64,000 bases of DNA, from positions 23,427 to 87,426 of the forward strand of contig JACPWY010000062.1 of assembly GCA_016196825.1 (NCBI GenBank), given 5' to 3'. Positions within the stretch are counted from its first letter, which is position 1. Each line of letters starts with the position of its first letter. Shown in pieces: positions 10,601 through 17,204 of this stretch. The notes under the pieces are model-generated. The model worked only from the letters and a program-made list of their open reading frames with translations, made no database searches and was not told the DNA's origin. This DNA is from Deltaproteobacteria bacterium (lineage in GTDB: Bacteria > Bdellovibrionota > FAC87 > UBA2466). A program made the position numbers and the translations under genes.

Positions 10601-11044
10601 GCCTTGATCAATCAGGCCATCGCCCGCCTCGACATGCTCGACAACTTTGAGGCCCCGATTCTTGCCACCTCGGCCGTGCTCTCACCTGAGACTGAAATCG
10701 CGGCAAAGGTCTTAGGTCGCACTCACCCGAAGGCCGTCGAGGCTCTTAAGCGCGAGGCCGAGCGCCAGAAAACTGCGAGTGGATTTCACGATGGGTATAG
10801 GACGTTCGAAGAAAGAAACATCGTCCCGCACCTCTCGGATCTCCCCTTCAAATTGTCATCGATCTCTCAACTGGGCACCAAGCCCGCAGTGGGTTTCGGT
10901 CGTGCGAAACAGATTGCCTCCGAGCGGATCGTAAACGCCCGCCAGAGCTCCAATGATCCTCAGGAGAAGGAACAGCTTCTCGACGTACTGCGCCGCATCG
11001 ATCAGGAAAGAGCGCTGAAGATTGAGGCGAAGGAGCAAAAATGA
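4604..11044 (+). CDS. Giant exported protein (about 2146 aa), function unknown
   Basis: The ATG at 4604 starts a signal peptide (MRASASLLGVYLCTLSLALSAAG); the TTG at 4586 is the alternative. No enzyme motif was recognised. The first 1100 residues look like alpha-helical solenoid, full of Leu/Ala-rich helices without strict repeats. Around residues 1360-1430 there is a hydrophobic, Ala-rich segment (MPLEGLLASAAASF ... AGIFTGVGTATEWG) that could insert in a membrane. A second hydrophobic segment lies near 1650-1720. These are followed by a Pro/Ala/Thr/Gly linker made of ten 6-residue repeats and a charged helical tail. The architecture resembles very large secreted effectors or toxins only in outline. 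The stop overlaps the start of the next gene (ATGA), so the lipoprotein downstream is translationally coupled and probably acts with it. Confidence 0.7.
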   Translation: MRASASLLGVYLCTLSLALSAAGNHDNARPSGGQRLDCSAQGFHNKFGIHTLVEANNKSPKQASVPLFEATRDYEMMGFPRAMVGSVGGAYDNNNLEYKSMAVGWKYAPPKDTAFRYAMAYALLCDAQTPDSGFSKQLLMNIGRDDLFKAYLSTWGPTERRQIQPSEESIAKSALMLQIYKDLNEALKTKNPLIRDFLKGMITQIEANENKISSQKPLVFTKPFLIELEKLLKVMAKPDEKRTEEEKKLFAFWGSFSAEPRFSYLMNPLVASYMRAARDTGISDSKGHIVNRSQLEYIQSQIQTLLKNKDFTFLTDPIAAGGTISFRKRPAEPAADDKNAIAAFSDDKGKPEKPEKPEMIGEAFLEVPNPMKQIDVALKEIFQTWQEKEWTPGQELDKRREVQDRLLRLLIAYDDLGHSSSPELHGMRTAILHAMAGLTDAERSPGVPTDEFDLKSLHNPDALRMDRERFSLIGRKSGTHYEPGALNEFTKMDAPWKAIVHAIAYRPNEYFSGQAKDLTRFLQTGASSDLVRALLNSQALLRLAAEVLKESGADAEAAALLKEVAGFDGMTDKQQQRYQTLRRRLVDSILSVPFEKLDDSNRASLTAITLLDEIGLSGVTPRDFSTLSDTGRTGLEKSPLFKPEHYLLATRRLELEVETNRLKDFASKAGMDLSTLEHNIAAHAKDFSGHNTGLTPDIRQTLARRILDIPFHGDLQPLHREEQTELLKLGRNLLSIHGYNLSKNEKRQARQALDELIFRPMTSDVANEWIERLAGADASYFGAGVPSYEGSEAAMMALADKGLFEPERFHHLIELRGKYQDAVAPLRNDLAARMLDFARTLRLREEKQMDNNTPMLKQADQITVQTAIQRVLEEALYRPDKAHITDILVNLFQGEEVDLEPVLRGLPAQDARLAAAGLKYLAGAGMGDFLKKHATEKLKAWEKLSQAWLSDLNAEIPNASEDEQMWATTVLGDMDRYRRAMTGLTRAGWRSPTNLMSAQWKKRIQTIFRETGTLPAITAALTKTGPSHVGPFLRGFSEEKEGPGIHQRLAAIDGELELLEKIAAKDGGKAFTSEREKIQAAIDPTRGISYNPVTNTVILNKNAQLTTADLKKLKAIGELNLFIDDGLNSQSISHVGYAGLEDWFHQLRFAHRRGDAYDDPHSPAVEAKEPYLPFNETTAIKVIQHEDGTYHYIFTPTALIKDKLKADKKELTALRKNWIDSHDDEKGVWHATKEYGGEILSHIPFVPGFGRAWGNTWESMKDLSGLNPFYDPKFIPLITSEDKIMGDSYNAMVRKLHDVIDAGYIAEDGGRSGIEIGADNTRLIGDKLHNERAAIDSFIGKVETMHDIAVIAATSAMPLEGLLASAAASFKGTTAASRFAAQSLLITARAAKAYRASTIGALKTAGIFTGVGTATEWGITGIQYTAGQFGLDWLAGRGPRMIRDKLALAKEKGNIGWRNPKFYDHEPRMIDFVTNRFNPDPEEIKRYQAAAFEYAIEEALDPDGNGVPNDHSAFEQKINGQKSLADLAWSPVQQFAGNAKFFQGLNLAKGGFPRGGLPGEMAFAGLWSKFHPLDPGFDRIRRAEQQRLEMARQSGTPSAAEKHNEKNTSKNDPEDPEKPATEPSLWDQFHDETRERGIFEIAGRELFGGGIEGSRFGVAGIPTQMLMKRLGPGAANTALGMGTFLFFDELTKSGVRSVESGERMHFPWEDPEELAHSFTMGLYIGHGIAKGAQTQSYYQGLKRDYLGMYEGKRKTPITPYPPATPGTSAAPSTPAAPSTPAAPSTPATPGTPATPGTPATPGTPATHGTPAEPGTPATPNTATTAGKRPPVGASPIGRLAFEQFGGNTAQTLEFLKTITPDELARAPREVQTEFVQIIKSLRESAVLDIEAFAKSTKDPKLAKRANRLTETEPEIATLTRKGTQEQLSTEEANRLSSLKTEREAILIEMAARLEPEKNASDAAKRRMQYRNRMVKGIPARVVSTERGDMETIRTYENHGALINQAIARLDMLDNFEAPILATSAVLSPETEIAAKVLGRTHPKAVEALKREAERQKTASGFHDGYRTFEERNIVPHLSDLPFKLSSISQLGTKPAVGFGRAKQIASERIVNARQSSNDPQEKEQLLDVLRRIDQERALKIEAKEQK
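9891..10070 (+). repeat. 18-bp tandem repeat (10 units) inside the giant gene
   Basis: Ten consecutive 18-bp units of the type CAACGCCCGGCACTCCAG encode the hexapeptide A-[AT]-P-[GS]-T-P. The first units are AAPSTP type and the later ones ATPGTP type, with degenerate last units. The repeats are in frame, so copy-number change would alter linker length without breaking the gene. Confidence 0.9.
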
Positions 11045-12012
11045 AACAGGCACTCTTGGCACTTCTCATGATCGGTGGCTGTGTCCACCAGGAGACCGTG
11101 AACACTTCGTCGGACAGCATCTCGATCCGTTTTCAAAATATGGGGGGAATGACACTTGGCCACGGTGTCTGCTCCATCCTCAATTACGGCGGACTCGACA
11201 GGCTCTGCCACTACAGCTCCACGCGGCCCGTGGATCTCTTTTTCGAAGTCGGGCCAGGTTTCACACACGTCACCTCCCTCGTGGATGTTTTCGACATCCC
11301 CACGCAGCAACAGGAGCGCGCAGTCCAATGGGCGGAATGGCAACGTCTCGGGGCCCGTTTCTATTCGGTCGATCCCAAAGACCTTGCGCCCTCTCTCGAG
11401 CTCTTTGAGGCGGTCACCAGCAAGGGTGCCACCGAACGGCTCTCGAGCAATCTTAAGAGGCGCAACAACGAATTCCTCTTTAAGCCTTATCTCATCGTCG
11501 AGGTGAAGGGGAGGCGTCTCGCCTTCTTAAGCCTCTCCGATCCGAAATGGAATGACCCCAAGGCTCCTTGGGTGGTGAGCGATCCCGTCACCGCCTTCCA
11601 AGAAGCGGCGGCCCAGATTCCGGCCGATATCTCAGTGCTCCATGTGGTGGGCTCGATCCCCCCAGCGATTCGAGCTAGCGTGGCAGCGGTCTCTCAGCGC
11701 CCCGTCGTTTTCTTTGGAGGGGAGCTCAAGGAGATGAACTCGCGTGAGATCGTGGCTCAAGGGCTAAACAATTTTTGGTTAAAAGCGCCGGACATCGGAC
11801 GTGGCGTCGGTGAAATGGTCCTGTCGGCCCGGCCCGAGGCCGAAGGCGTCGCCATTGGCGACCTGCGCTACTACTACAAACCCTGGGTGTTAGCGAAACC
11901 GGACACGATGAGTGCCTCGTGTGCCGCACTTAATCCAGACAACCTTGCGCCGGGCAAATGCGCCCTCTCCGAAGTCGGCAAAGCCAGCTGCGCCCAAGAG
12001 ATCGAAAAGTAA
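11041..12012 (+). CDS. Lipoprotein resembling a degenerate UshA-type metallophosphoesterase
   Basis: The sequence MKQALLALLMIGGC is a short signal peptide with a lipobox (I-G-G-C), so the protein should be anchored in a membrane. The body has the outline of the 5'-nucleotidase/calcineurin-like family: 'FKPYLIVEVKGRRLAFLSLSDP' resembles the 'PYLIKEVGGVKVAVIGL' strand of UshA proteins, followed by 'DISVLHVVG' and 'VVFFGGELKE' where active enzymes carry the asparagine/histidine metal ligands. The usual NDxH, GDxxxG, GNHE and GHTH motifs are absent, so I infer a non-catalytic relative. It overlaps the giant gene by 4 bases (ATGA), which points to co-translation and a shared task. The family assignment is tentative. 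Confidence 0.55.
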   Translation: MKQALLALLMIGGCVHQETVNTSSDSISIRFQNMGGMTLGHGVCSILNYGGLDRLCHYSSTRPVDLFFEVGPGFTHVTSLVDVFDIPTQQQERAVQWAEWQRLGARFYSVDPKDLAPSLELFEAVTSKGATERLSSNLKRRNNEFLFKPYLIVEVKGRRLAFLSLSDPKWNDPKAPWVVSDPVTAFQEAAAQIPADISVLHVVGSIPPAIRASVAAVSQRPVVFFGGELKEMNSREIVAQGLNNFWLKAPDIGRGVGEMVLSARPEAEGVAIGDLRYYYKPWVLAKPDTMSASCAALNPDNLAPGKCALSEVGKASCAQEIEK

Positions 12013-12031
12013 ACCCCACTGACCCCCTCCA

Positions 12032-12304
12032 TCACCGATAGACATCTTTGCGGTGTGCGATCTTGAGGATCAAAATCGCAATCCTCTCCCCATCCACCTC
12101 GTAGATCACCCGATAGACGCCCACGCGAATGCGAAATGTAGCGTCCTCTCCCGTTATCTTCTTGGAGCCCGGGGGAAAGGGCTCGTAAGCCAATCTTTGA
12201 ACCGCTGCCAGCACACGTTCCCGATCGCGTTTGGGCAAGGTCCTCAATGTTTTCTCGGCGGTCCGCGAAACGAGAATTTCAAAGCGGCGCGAAAGAGCGC
12301 TCAC
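12032..12304 (-). CDS. RelE/ParE-family toxin
   Basis: This 90-aa basic protein has the RelE/ParE fold signature: the N-terminal 'A.K.L..LPKRDRERVLAAVQRLA' helix pair, then 'GSKKITGEDATFRIRVGVYRVIYEVDGERIAILILKIAHRKDVYR'-type strands ending in the typical H-R-x-x-V-Y-R motif. Members of this family either cleave ribosome-bound mRNA or poison gyrase; the sequence alone does not separate the two. The GTG start at 12302-12304 overlaps the antitoxin stop (GTGA), the usual coupled arrangement. Confidence 0.88.
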   Translation of the reverse strand: MSALSRRFEILVSRTAEKTLRTLPKRDRERVLAAVQRLAYEPFPPGSKKITGEDATFRIRVGVYRVIYEVDGERIAILILKIAHRKDVYR

Positions 12305-12507
12305 TTGAGGCTCTTCAAGATCTCTTTGAGTGGGCGAAAGGTTTCTTTGCGAAGCTTTCTTAGGTCTTCAATGTCTTCGAGCTCTTCCAGCTTATCGACA
12401 ATGGCCTCCTCGATAAATCGATTCATCTTGAGCCCGCGGCTCTCGCAAACGAGCTCCAGGGTCTTTTTGACCTTTTCGTCGATTTTGGTGGCAAGCTGGA
12501 CAGTCAT
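12301..12507 (-). CDS. Antitoxin of the RelE/ParE-type pair (probable ribbon-helix-helix)
   Basis: This small protein (68 aa from the ATG at 12507; a GTG at 12513 adds two residues) starts with a strand (MTVQLATKIDEKVKK) followed by two helices (TLELVCESRGLKMNRFIEEAIVDKLEEL), the pattern of a ribbon-helix-helix DNA-binding domain. An acidic-then-basic tail would bind the toxin. It is the first gene of the pair, and the toxin overlaps its stop. A perfect 8-bp inverted repeat lies 17 bases upstream, as expected for autoregulation. No clear ribosome binding site precedes the start. Confidence 0.82.
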   Translation of the reverse strand: MTVQLATKIDEKVKKTLELVCESRGLKMNRFIEEAIVDKLEELEDIEDLRKLRKETFRPLKEILKSLK

Positions 12508-12523
12508 AGACACAGTATGACAG

Positions 12524-12545
12524 AGATAGATAGTTAAATCTATCT
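12524..12545. promoter_or_regulatory. Operator-like inverted repeat upstream of the toxin-antitoxin pair
   Basis: The sequence AGATAGAT-AGTTAA-ATCTATCT has perfect 8-bp arms with a 6-bp centre. It sits between the end of the protease gene and the antitoxin start, about where a -35 region would lie; a possible -10 (CATACT on the minus strand) follows. RHH antitoxins commonly repress from such sites. There is no T-run, so it is not a terminator. Confidence 0.55.
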
Positions 12546-12560
12546 TTTTCTAGACAACCA

Positions 12561-14012
12561 CTACTCTTTGATCATGGCGGTCTTCTCACCACCAGCCTTT
12601 TGTACTTCGAAGATGTGCCAGGCTTTCAAGTAGCTCACGGCCTGTTGGAGTTGGTAGTCGGTCTTCACGAGCTCCTTGGGATCATCCACGCGAAGCTTCT
12701 TGCCGTCCTTCTCCTTAATCGGCCGCTTGTCTTTCGTGTTGTCGTCCTTGTCGTCGCCCCCCTTTGAGATCTTGGTGGGATCATCGAAGTCTTTATCGTC
12801 GCCCGGCTTCTCATTTTCGCCGACGAGATGCCCCTCAAGGTCACCTTCCTTCAAAATCCTGCCGCCCTTTTTCGCCTTATCGATGAGCGCCACATCGAGC
12901 CGGTCCACCTCAATATCGGGCTTAATGCCCGTGCCCTGAATCGAGCGGCCACTCGGTGTGTAATACCGCGCGACGGTGAGCTTCAACCCCGACTTATTCT
13001 CAAGGTCGATAACCGTCTGCACCGAGCCCTTACCGAACGTGGGCTTGCCCACGACGATCGCACGGTGGTGATCCTGCAACGCGCCCGCCACGATTTCGCT
13101 GGCGCTCGCGCTCGCTTCGTTCACAAGGACCACCATCTTGAAATCTTTAAAGGGGGCGTCGCCCTTGGAATACTCAACCTCTTTCTTGGCCTTATTGCGC
13201 CCGATCGTCGACACCACAGGTAATTTGTCGAGGAAAAGCCCCGAGACGTTCACAGCCTCTTCCAGCAAACCGCCCGGATTGGAGCGCAGATCAAGCACCG
13301 CACCCTGTAACGGCTTTTTATTCTCCTTCACAAGCGTTTCTATCTTCTTGCGAAGGTCGCGACTTGTGTGGCTCTGAAAACTCGTGATGCGCAGCCAGGC
13401 GTAGTCGTTCTCAAGAAGACCGCCCTTCACGCTCACCACCTTAATGATGTCGCGCCTGATCTCGATGGGCACCAATTTCTCCGCGCCCTTCCTAGCCACA
13501 TGAATCGTGACCTTGCTCCCCTTGTCACCGCGCATGAGCCCCACGGCCTCTTGGAGCGAAAGACCCTTCGTGTCTTTTTTCACCTTCTTCGCTTTGTCTT
13601 CGATGATGTAGATCCTGTCGCCGGGCTCCACACCCGCAAAAAAGGCTGGCGTGTCCTCAATCGGCGTCACCACCGTGAGGTAGCCATCCTGCACACTGAT
13701 TTCAATTCCCAAACCACCAAACTTGCCAGACGTGTCGACCTGCATCTCCTTAAACGACTCGGGCGGCAGATACACTGTGTGGGGATCAAGCGTCGAAAGC
13801 ATCCCCTTAATGGCGCCTTCAATCAGCTTCTTCGTATCGACCTCTTCCACATAATTCGACTGCACGAAGTGCAAAACTTTCGTAAAGAGATCTAAAAACT
13901 CATAGCTCGGAGCCGCTTCGCTCGTACGGTAGAACCCTACGCCAATCATCAGGGTTGCGCCCATGAGGACGCCCACGGAGGTGGAAAAGAAGAGATGAAG
14001 CTTGCGTTTCAT
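12561..14012 (-). CDS. S41 family C-terminal processing protease (Ctp)
   Basis: This is a periplasmic serine protease with a Ser/Lys dyad. The ATG at 14012 is chosen because AAGGAG lies 8 bases upstream and a signal anchor (residues about 5-30) follows; the track start lies 18 codons upstream. Domain order: N-terminal helical region (35-95), PDZ (about 97-180, 'GGLGIEI ... GDRI'), S41 core (about 200-370). By comparison with Prc, the catalytic Ser is S303 in NEASASASE and the Lys is K328 in TFGKGSVQ. The roughly 90-residue C-terminal extension is rich in Asp/Lys. Ctp proteases trim periplasmic or outer-membrane proteins; the substrate here is unknown. Convergence and spacing do not link it to a neighbour. 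Confidence 0.93.
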   Translation of the reverse strand: MKRKLHLFFSTSVGVLMGATLMIGVGFYRTSEAAPSYEFLDLFTKVLHFVQSNYVEEVDTKKLIEGAIKGMLSTLDPHTVYLPPESFKEMQVDTSGKFGGLGIEISVQDGYLTVVTPIEDTPAFFAGVEPGDRIYIIEDKAKKVKKDTKGLSLQEAVGLMRGDKGSKVTIHVARKGAEKLVPIEIRRDIIKVVSVKGGLLENDYAWLRITSFQSHTSRDLRKKIETLVKENKKPLQGAVLDLRSNPGGLLEEAVNVSGLFLDKLPVVSTIGRNKAKKEVEYSKGDAPFKDFKMVVLVNEASASASEIVAGALQDHHRAIVVGKPTFGKGSVQTVIDLENKSGLKLTVARYYTPSGRSIQGTGIKPDIEVDRLDVALIDKAKKGGRILKEGDLEGHLVGENEKPGDDKDFDDPTKISKGGDDKDDNTKDKRPIKEKDGKKLRVDDPKELVKTDYQLQQAVSYLKAWHIFEVQKAGGEKTAMIKE

Positions 14013-14246
14013 TTGATAGCTCCTTACGAACCTCTTCGGAACAAATCCATCAGCACCCAACCGCAAAGATTCTTAAGGACCAAGACCCTCCCTAACACCT
14101 TGAAACTCCATCTTTTTCTCCCACGCCGCACACGCTTTGTACAGCGGTGCCTACGGCGCTGAACAGGTTTGGCCGCAAGATGCCGAAGAAGCAGGTGTGC
14201 CCGTCGTCTTTTAGGCCTAAAAGGTGCCGGTCACAGGGGGATTGCA

Positions 14247-16079
14247 GTGAAGAAAAATAGCGGTCAGGTTGCGATCCTTTTCGCTCTCGTCTTCACCTTT
14301 CTCTTTGTTCTTTTTGGATTTGTGGTCGACTTCGGCCATCTCGTGAACACCAAGATCAATCTGCAAATAGCGGCCGACAGCGCCGCCTACGCCGGCGCCG
14401 CGTGGCAGGCGCGGCTCCTCGATAAGATAGCGGTGGTGAACTACCGCATGCGCCAGGATGTGAAGGAGTTTGCAATGCGGGTGAACGTCACTCACCTGCG
14501 CCACAACCGCGGGTTCCCACGCGGTTCGCAATTCATCAATGGCCCGGCCCAGGCCCCCGGCATGGAGGACCCTTGGGTGTGCCAGCAGGCCCATGGCTAC
14601 ACCGCGATTTCAGGCCTTCGTTACGCGCAGGACACAAATCTCTGCCGAAACGCCTCGCCCTCAACCGGCGGTCTCCCGCCCATCGTCGTACCGCCCGTCA
14701 TCGCGAGTTTCGATCCCTTTGCAGTCGCCATCGCGGCCCAAATTCGCCGCATTCAGCAGGCCGCGAACCAGGAGTGCCGGGCCGCCGCGAATGACAACCG
14801 AATCTTGGTCGATCACCTGATTGATGTGTACACACGCCGCTCGCAGTTTCACGCCAATCAGGTCCGACTCCTCTCCGATTATGTGAATCAGATCGTCCAG
14901 GAAAACCCATCCGACAGCTCCCACCCCGCCGTCCGGACAGCGATGGAGAGTGCCAGGCGCAATCTCGCGATGGCCAATCGCGATGATTTTCGGATGGAGA
15001 TCTTACAGCCCGAGGGTGGCGAGTTGATCCGCCTTGAGGAGCAACGCTTGAACGGAACGCTCTTTTACCTAAACTTCCAGGTCGCTGGCGACGGCTGCGT
15101 CGGTCAACCAGGATTTGAGAATTTCGACGATATGATCGCGGGCTTCAACAAAACGCAATCGATCGTCACTTACTTCGCGGTCAAGCTCACGAGCCGTCCC
15201 CAAATGCTTTTTATGCCCGAGAAATGGGCCGAGGCCGCGTTCCCCAAGCTTGAGGCCTTCGCCGCCGCCAAACCCTTCGGCAGCCGCATAGGCCCCGACA
15301 CATCGGCCGACCAGCGTCTCCCCGTCCCCAATCGCCCCGGCACCAATAACAGAATGCTCAATTTCAGCATGATCCCCAACGACCAGCTCGGCATCATGAA
15401 CACCAAACTCATGGCCCTTCTCGACAGCCTCCACCCCTTCAACGGCGTGGGGCGCCCGCAGGGTAATCAGCAGACCGGCTGGCCCGACCCCGATAGGCCG
15501 CAAGATCTTCGCACACCGCTCGCCATCGTGCGCGCCCCCAATGTCTTCGATTCAATGTTCTTTACGGTCTTCCCCGATCCCAACCACACCGACGATTACC
15601 TCGAGCCCCAATACGCGTCCGCCCTCTTTCCCGACTACACAGAGGCCGGCGATCCCGCGAGCAATTCGGTGATCGACATCCCCGACACGCGTACACCGGC
15701 CTATCTCCCAAGTGGTGTCGGTTCCCGCAATAAAGGCCAAGGCTGGATCCAAGAAAATGCCGATGCCACAGGAACGAGCGGCCCCTACGCCGGCTATGCC
15801 GAAGAAAAGGTGGGCAGCCATTCTATAAAGAGCGCCATCGGCGCCGGCGGAGTCGTCACTACAGGCAACGCCGCCGACTTCGGCTTCGCCACACCCGACA
15901 TGATCCACAGCGCCTGGTCGCCCGAGGGCAAACCCGGCAGAATCGGCTACTCCGTCAAATTCATCGGAATGGACGCCCTTACCCGCACATTAAGAGTCCG
16001 GCTCAATGACTCCGGCACCGAAGGCCCCATCGCCAATCCTCCCACCGGCGACGACAACATCAAAAATATCTATCACTGA
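14247..16079 (+). CDS. TadG/TadE-like pilus-assembly domain protein
   Basis: The start is GTG 14247, with AGGGGG six bases upstream; the track's longer N-terminus is not supported. The N-terminus 'KKNSGQVAILFALVFTFLFVLFGFVVDFGHLVNTKINLQIAADSAAYAGA' has the shape of the TadG-like (TadE/Flp) domain: one membrane helix followed by the 'D.g......LQ.aaDaAALAGA' motif. The remaining 560 residues are a soluble extracytoplasmic part without a recognised domain. Such proteins normally belong to Tad pilus loci, but no other tad gene lies in this window, so its partner set must be elsewhere. A 14-bp palindrome TTTTAGGCCTAAAA lies 24 bases upstream of the start. Confidence 0.7.
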   Translation: MKKNSGQVAILFALVFTFLFVLFGFVVDFGHLVNTKINLQIAADSAAYAGAAWQARLLDKIAVVNYRMRQDVKEFAMRVNVTHLRHNRGFPRGSQFINGPAQAPGMEDPWVCQQAHGYTAISGLRYAQDTNLCRNASPSTGGLPPIVVPPVIASFDPFAVAIAAQIRRIQQAANQECRAAANDNRILVDHLIDVYTRRSQFHANQVRLLSDYVNQIVQENPSDSSHPAVRTAMESARRNLAMANRDDFRMEILQPEGGELIRLEEQRLNGTLFYLNFQVAGDGCVGQPGFENFDDMIAGFNKTQSIVTYFAVKLTSRPQMLFMPEKWAEAAFPKLEAFAAAKPFGSRIGPDTSADQRLPVPNRPGTNNRMLNFSMIPNDQLGIMNTKLMALLDSLHPFNGVGRPQGNQQTGWPDPDRPQDLRTPLAIVRAPNVFDSMFFTVFPDPNHTDDYLEPQYASALFPDYTEAGDPASNSVIDIPDTRTPAYLPSGVGSRNKGQGWIQENADATGTSGPYAGYAEEKVGSHSIKSAIGAGGVVTTGNAADFGFATPDMIHSAWSPEGKPGRIGYSVKFIGMDALTRTLRVRLNDSGTEGPIANPPTGDDNIKNIYH

Positions 16080-16141
16080 CCAAAGATGGATGCTGGTAAA
16101 ACCGATAACCCCTTGTCGTTTTTACCAGGATGTCTGCCCCC

Positions 16142-16170
16142 TTGATCGCGGGCGCCGCTGCCCCTATAAG
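16142..16170 (+). promoter_or_regulatory. Promoter of tsaD, apparently giving a leaderless mRNA
   Basis: TTGATC (16142-16147), a 17-bp spacer and TATAAG (16165-16170) form a good sigma70-type promoter. The tsaD ATG is 6 bases after the -10, so transcription would start at or next to the A of the start codon. There is no ribosome binding site before the gene, which fits leaderless translation. Confidence 0.6.
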
Positions 16171-16176
16171 AGCTTC

Positions 16177-17166
16177 ATGAAGCTCCTCGCCATCGACACC
16201 TCCTGCGATGATTCCTGTGTCGCGATCCTTGAGACGGACACATTTCACCTCCTGGCGGATGTCGTCCACAGCCACATCAAAGCGATGGCGGCCTACGGCG
16301 GCGTGGTGCCCGAGCTCGCGAGCCGGCAACACCTGAAAGCTCTGCCGCTCGCGCTCGATGAGGCGCTCACCCAGGCCTCGCTCACACTGAATCAGATCGA
16401 TTACATTGTGGTCACCCACCGCCCAGGGCTCATCGGAGCCCTTCTTGTCGGCGTGAGTTATGCGAAGTCCCTCGCCTACGCGTTAGGAAAGCCTCTCTCT
16501 GTTCTCAATCACCTCGAGGCTCACCTTCTTTCGCCGTTTCTTGCGCGCACGCAAAATCAGAACCCGCCGCCGCTCCCCTGGATAGCGCTCGTCGTGAGCG
16601 GCGGCCACACCGAACTTTTTCGCGTGGAGGAAAACCTCACCCACCACTGGCTCGGCGGCACGCTCGACGACGCCGCTGGCGAAGCATTCGACAAGATCGG
16701 AAAGCTCCTCGGCCTCCCCTACCCTGCGGGTCCTGTCATCGACAAATGGGTGCGCGAAGAAGCGACGCGGGAAGACCGCACGCGTTTTAAGATTCCGCGC
16801 CCCCAGACCTCCGAGTTTTCGTTTTCCTTCTCGGGCCTAAAGACCCACGTCCGCCAAATCGCCCAGCGCCCCGACTTTCAGGCCACCGACACACTCGCCC
16901 TCATCGCGAGCGCGCAGGAAGCCATCTTGGGTTCTCTCGTCAAGAAGCTCCGCGACACAAAAGCTCTCTACCCCCACCACCACACTGTCGTCACCGGCGG
17001 CGTCGCCTGCAACTGCCGCCTGCGCGAACTTTTGCCTGAGGCCTACTTCCCGGCGCCACGCCACTGCACCGACAACGCCGCCATGGTCGCCGCTCTCGGA
17101 GCCCTTCACCATGAGCGCGGCACGCTCGCCCCTGCGCCCCTCAACTGCAGCGCCTTGAGTCGATAG
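16177..17166 (+). CDS. tsaD: tRNA N6-adenosine threonylcarbamoyltransferase TsaD
   Basis: Transfers threonylcarbamoyl from threonylcarbamoyl-AMP to A37 of ANN-decoding tRNAs, together with TsaB and TsaE (not in this window). The ATG at 16177 (MKLLAIDTSCDDSC) is the family start, and 329 aa matches the usual length; the track ORF adds 57 spurious residues. Visible motifs are the N-terminal ASKHA strand 'LAIDTSCD', the metal-binding 'HLEAHL' replacing the common HxxGH, 'SGGHTEL', 'DDAAGEAFDK' and the C-terminal 'GGVACN' and 'DNAAM' motifs. The last part is short but complete. Confidence 0.96.
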   Translation: MKLLAIDTSCDDSCVAILETDTFHLLADVVHSHIKAMAAYGGVVPELASRQHLKALPLALDEALTQASLTLNQIDYIVVTHRPGLIGALLVGVSYAKSLAYALGKPLSVLNHLEAHLLSPFLARTQNQNPPPLPWIALVVSGGHTELFRVEENLTHHWLGGTLDDAAGEAFDKIGKLLGLPYPAGPVIDKWVREEATREDRTRFKIPRPQTSEFSFSFSGLKTHVRQIAQRPDFQATDTLALIASAQEAILGSLVKKLRDTKALYPHHHTVVTGGVACNCRLRELLPEAYFPAPRHCTDNAAMVAALGALHHERGTLAPAPLNCSALSR

Positions 17167-17204
17167 CTTTATCCTTCGTGCCCCAGTAAAATTGAGCTTA
17201 CGAA

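Noticed and set aside
9880-10611. 243-aa minus-strand ORF over the repeat region of the giant gene
   Set aside because: The repetitive GVAG-type protein is the antisense reading of the 18-bp repeats; the plus-strand gene is continuous through it.
14209-14222. Palindrome TTTTAGGCCTAAAA before the TadG-like gene
   Set aside because: Perfect but short; no repeat copies or regulator nearby, so it is mentioned only in the gene entry.
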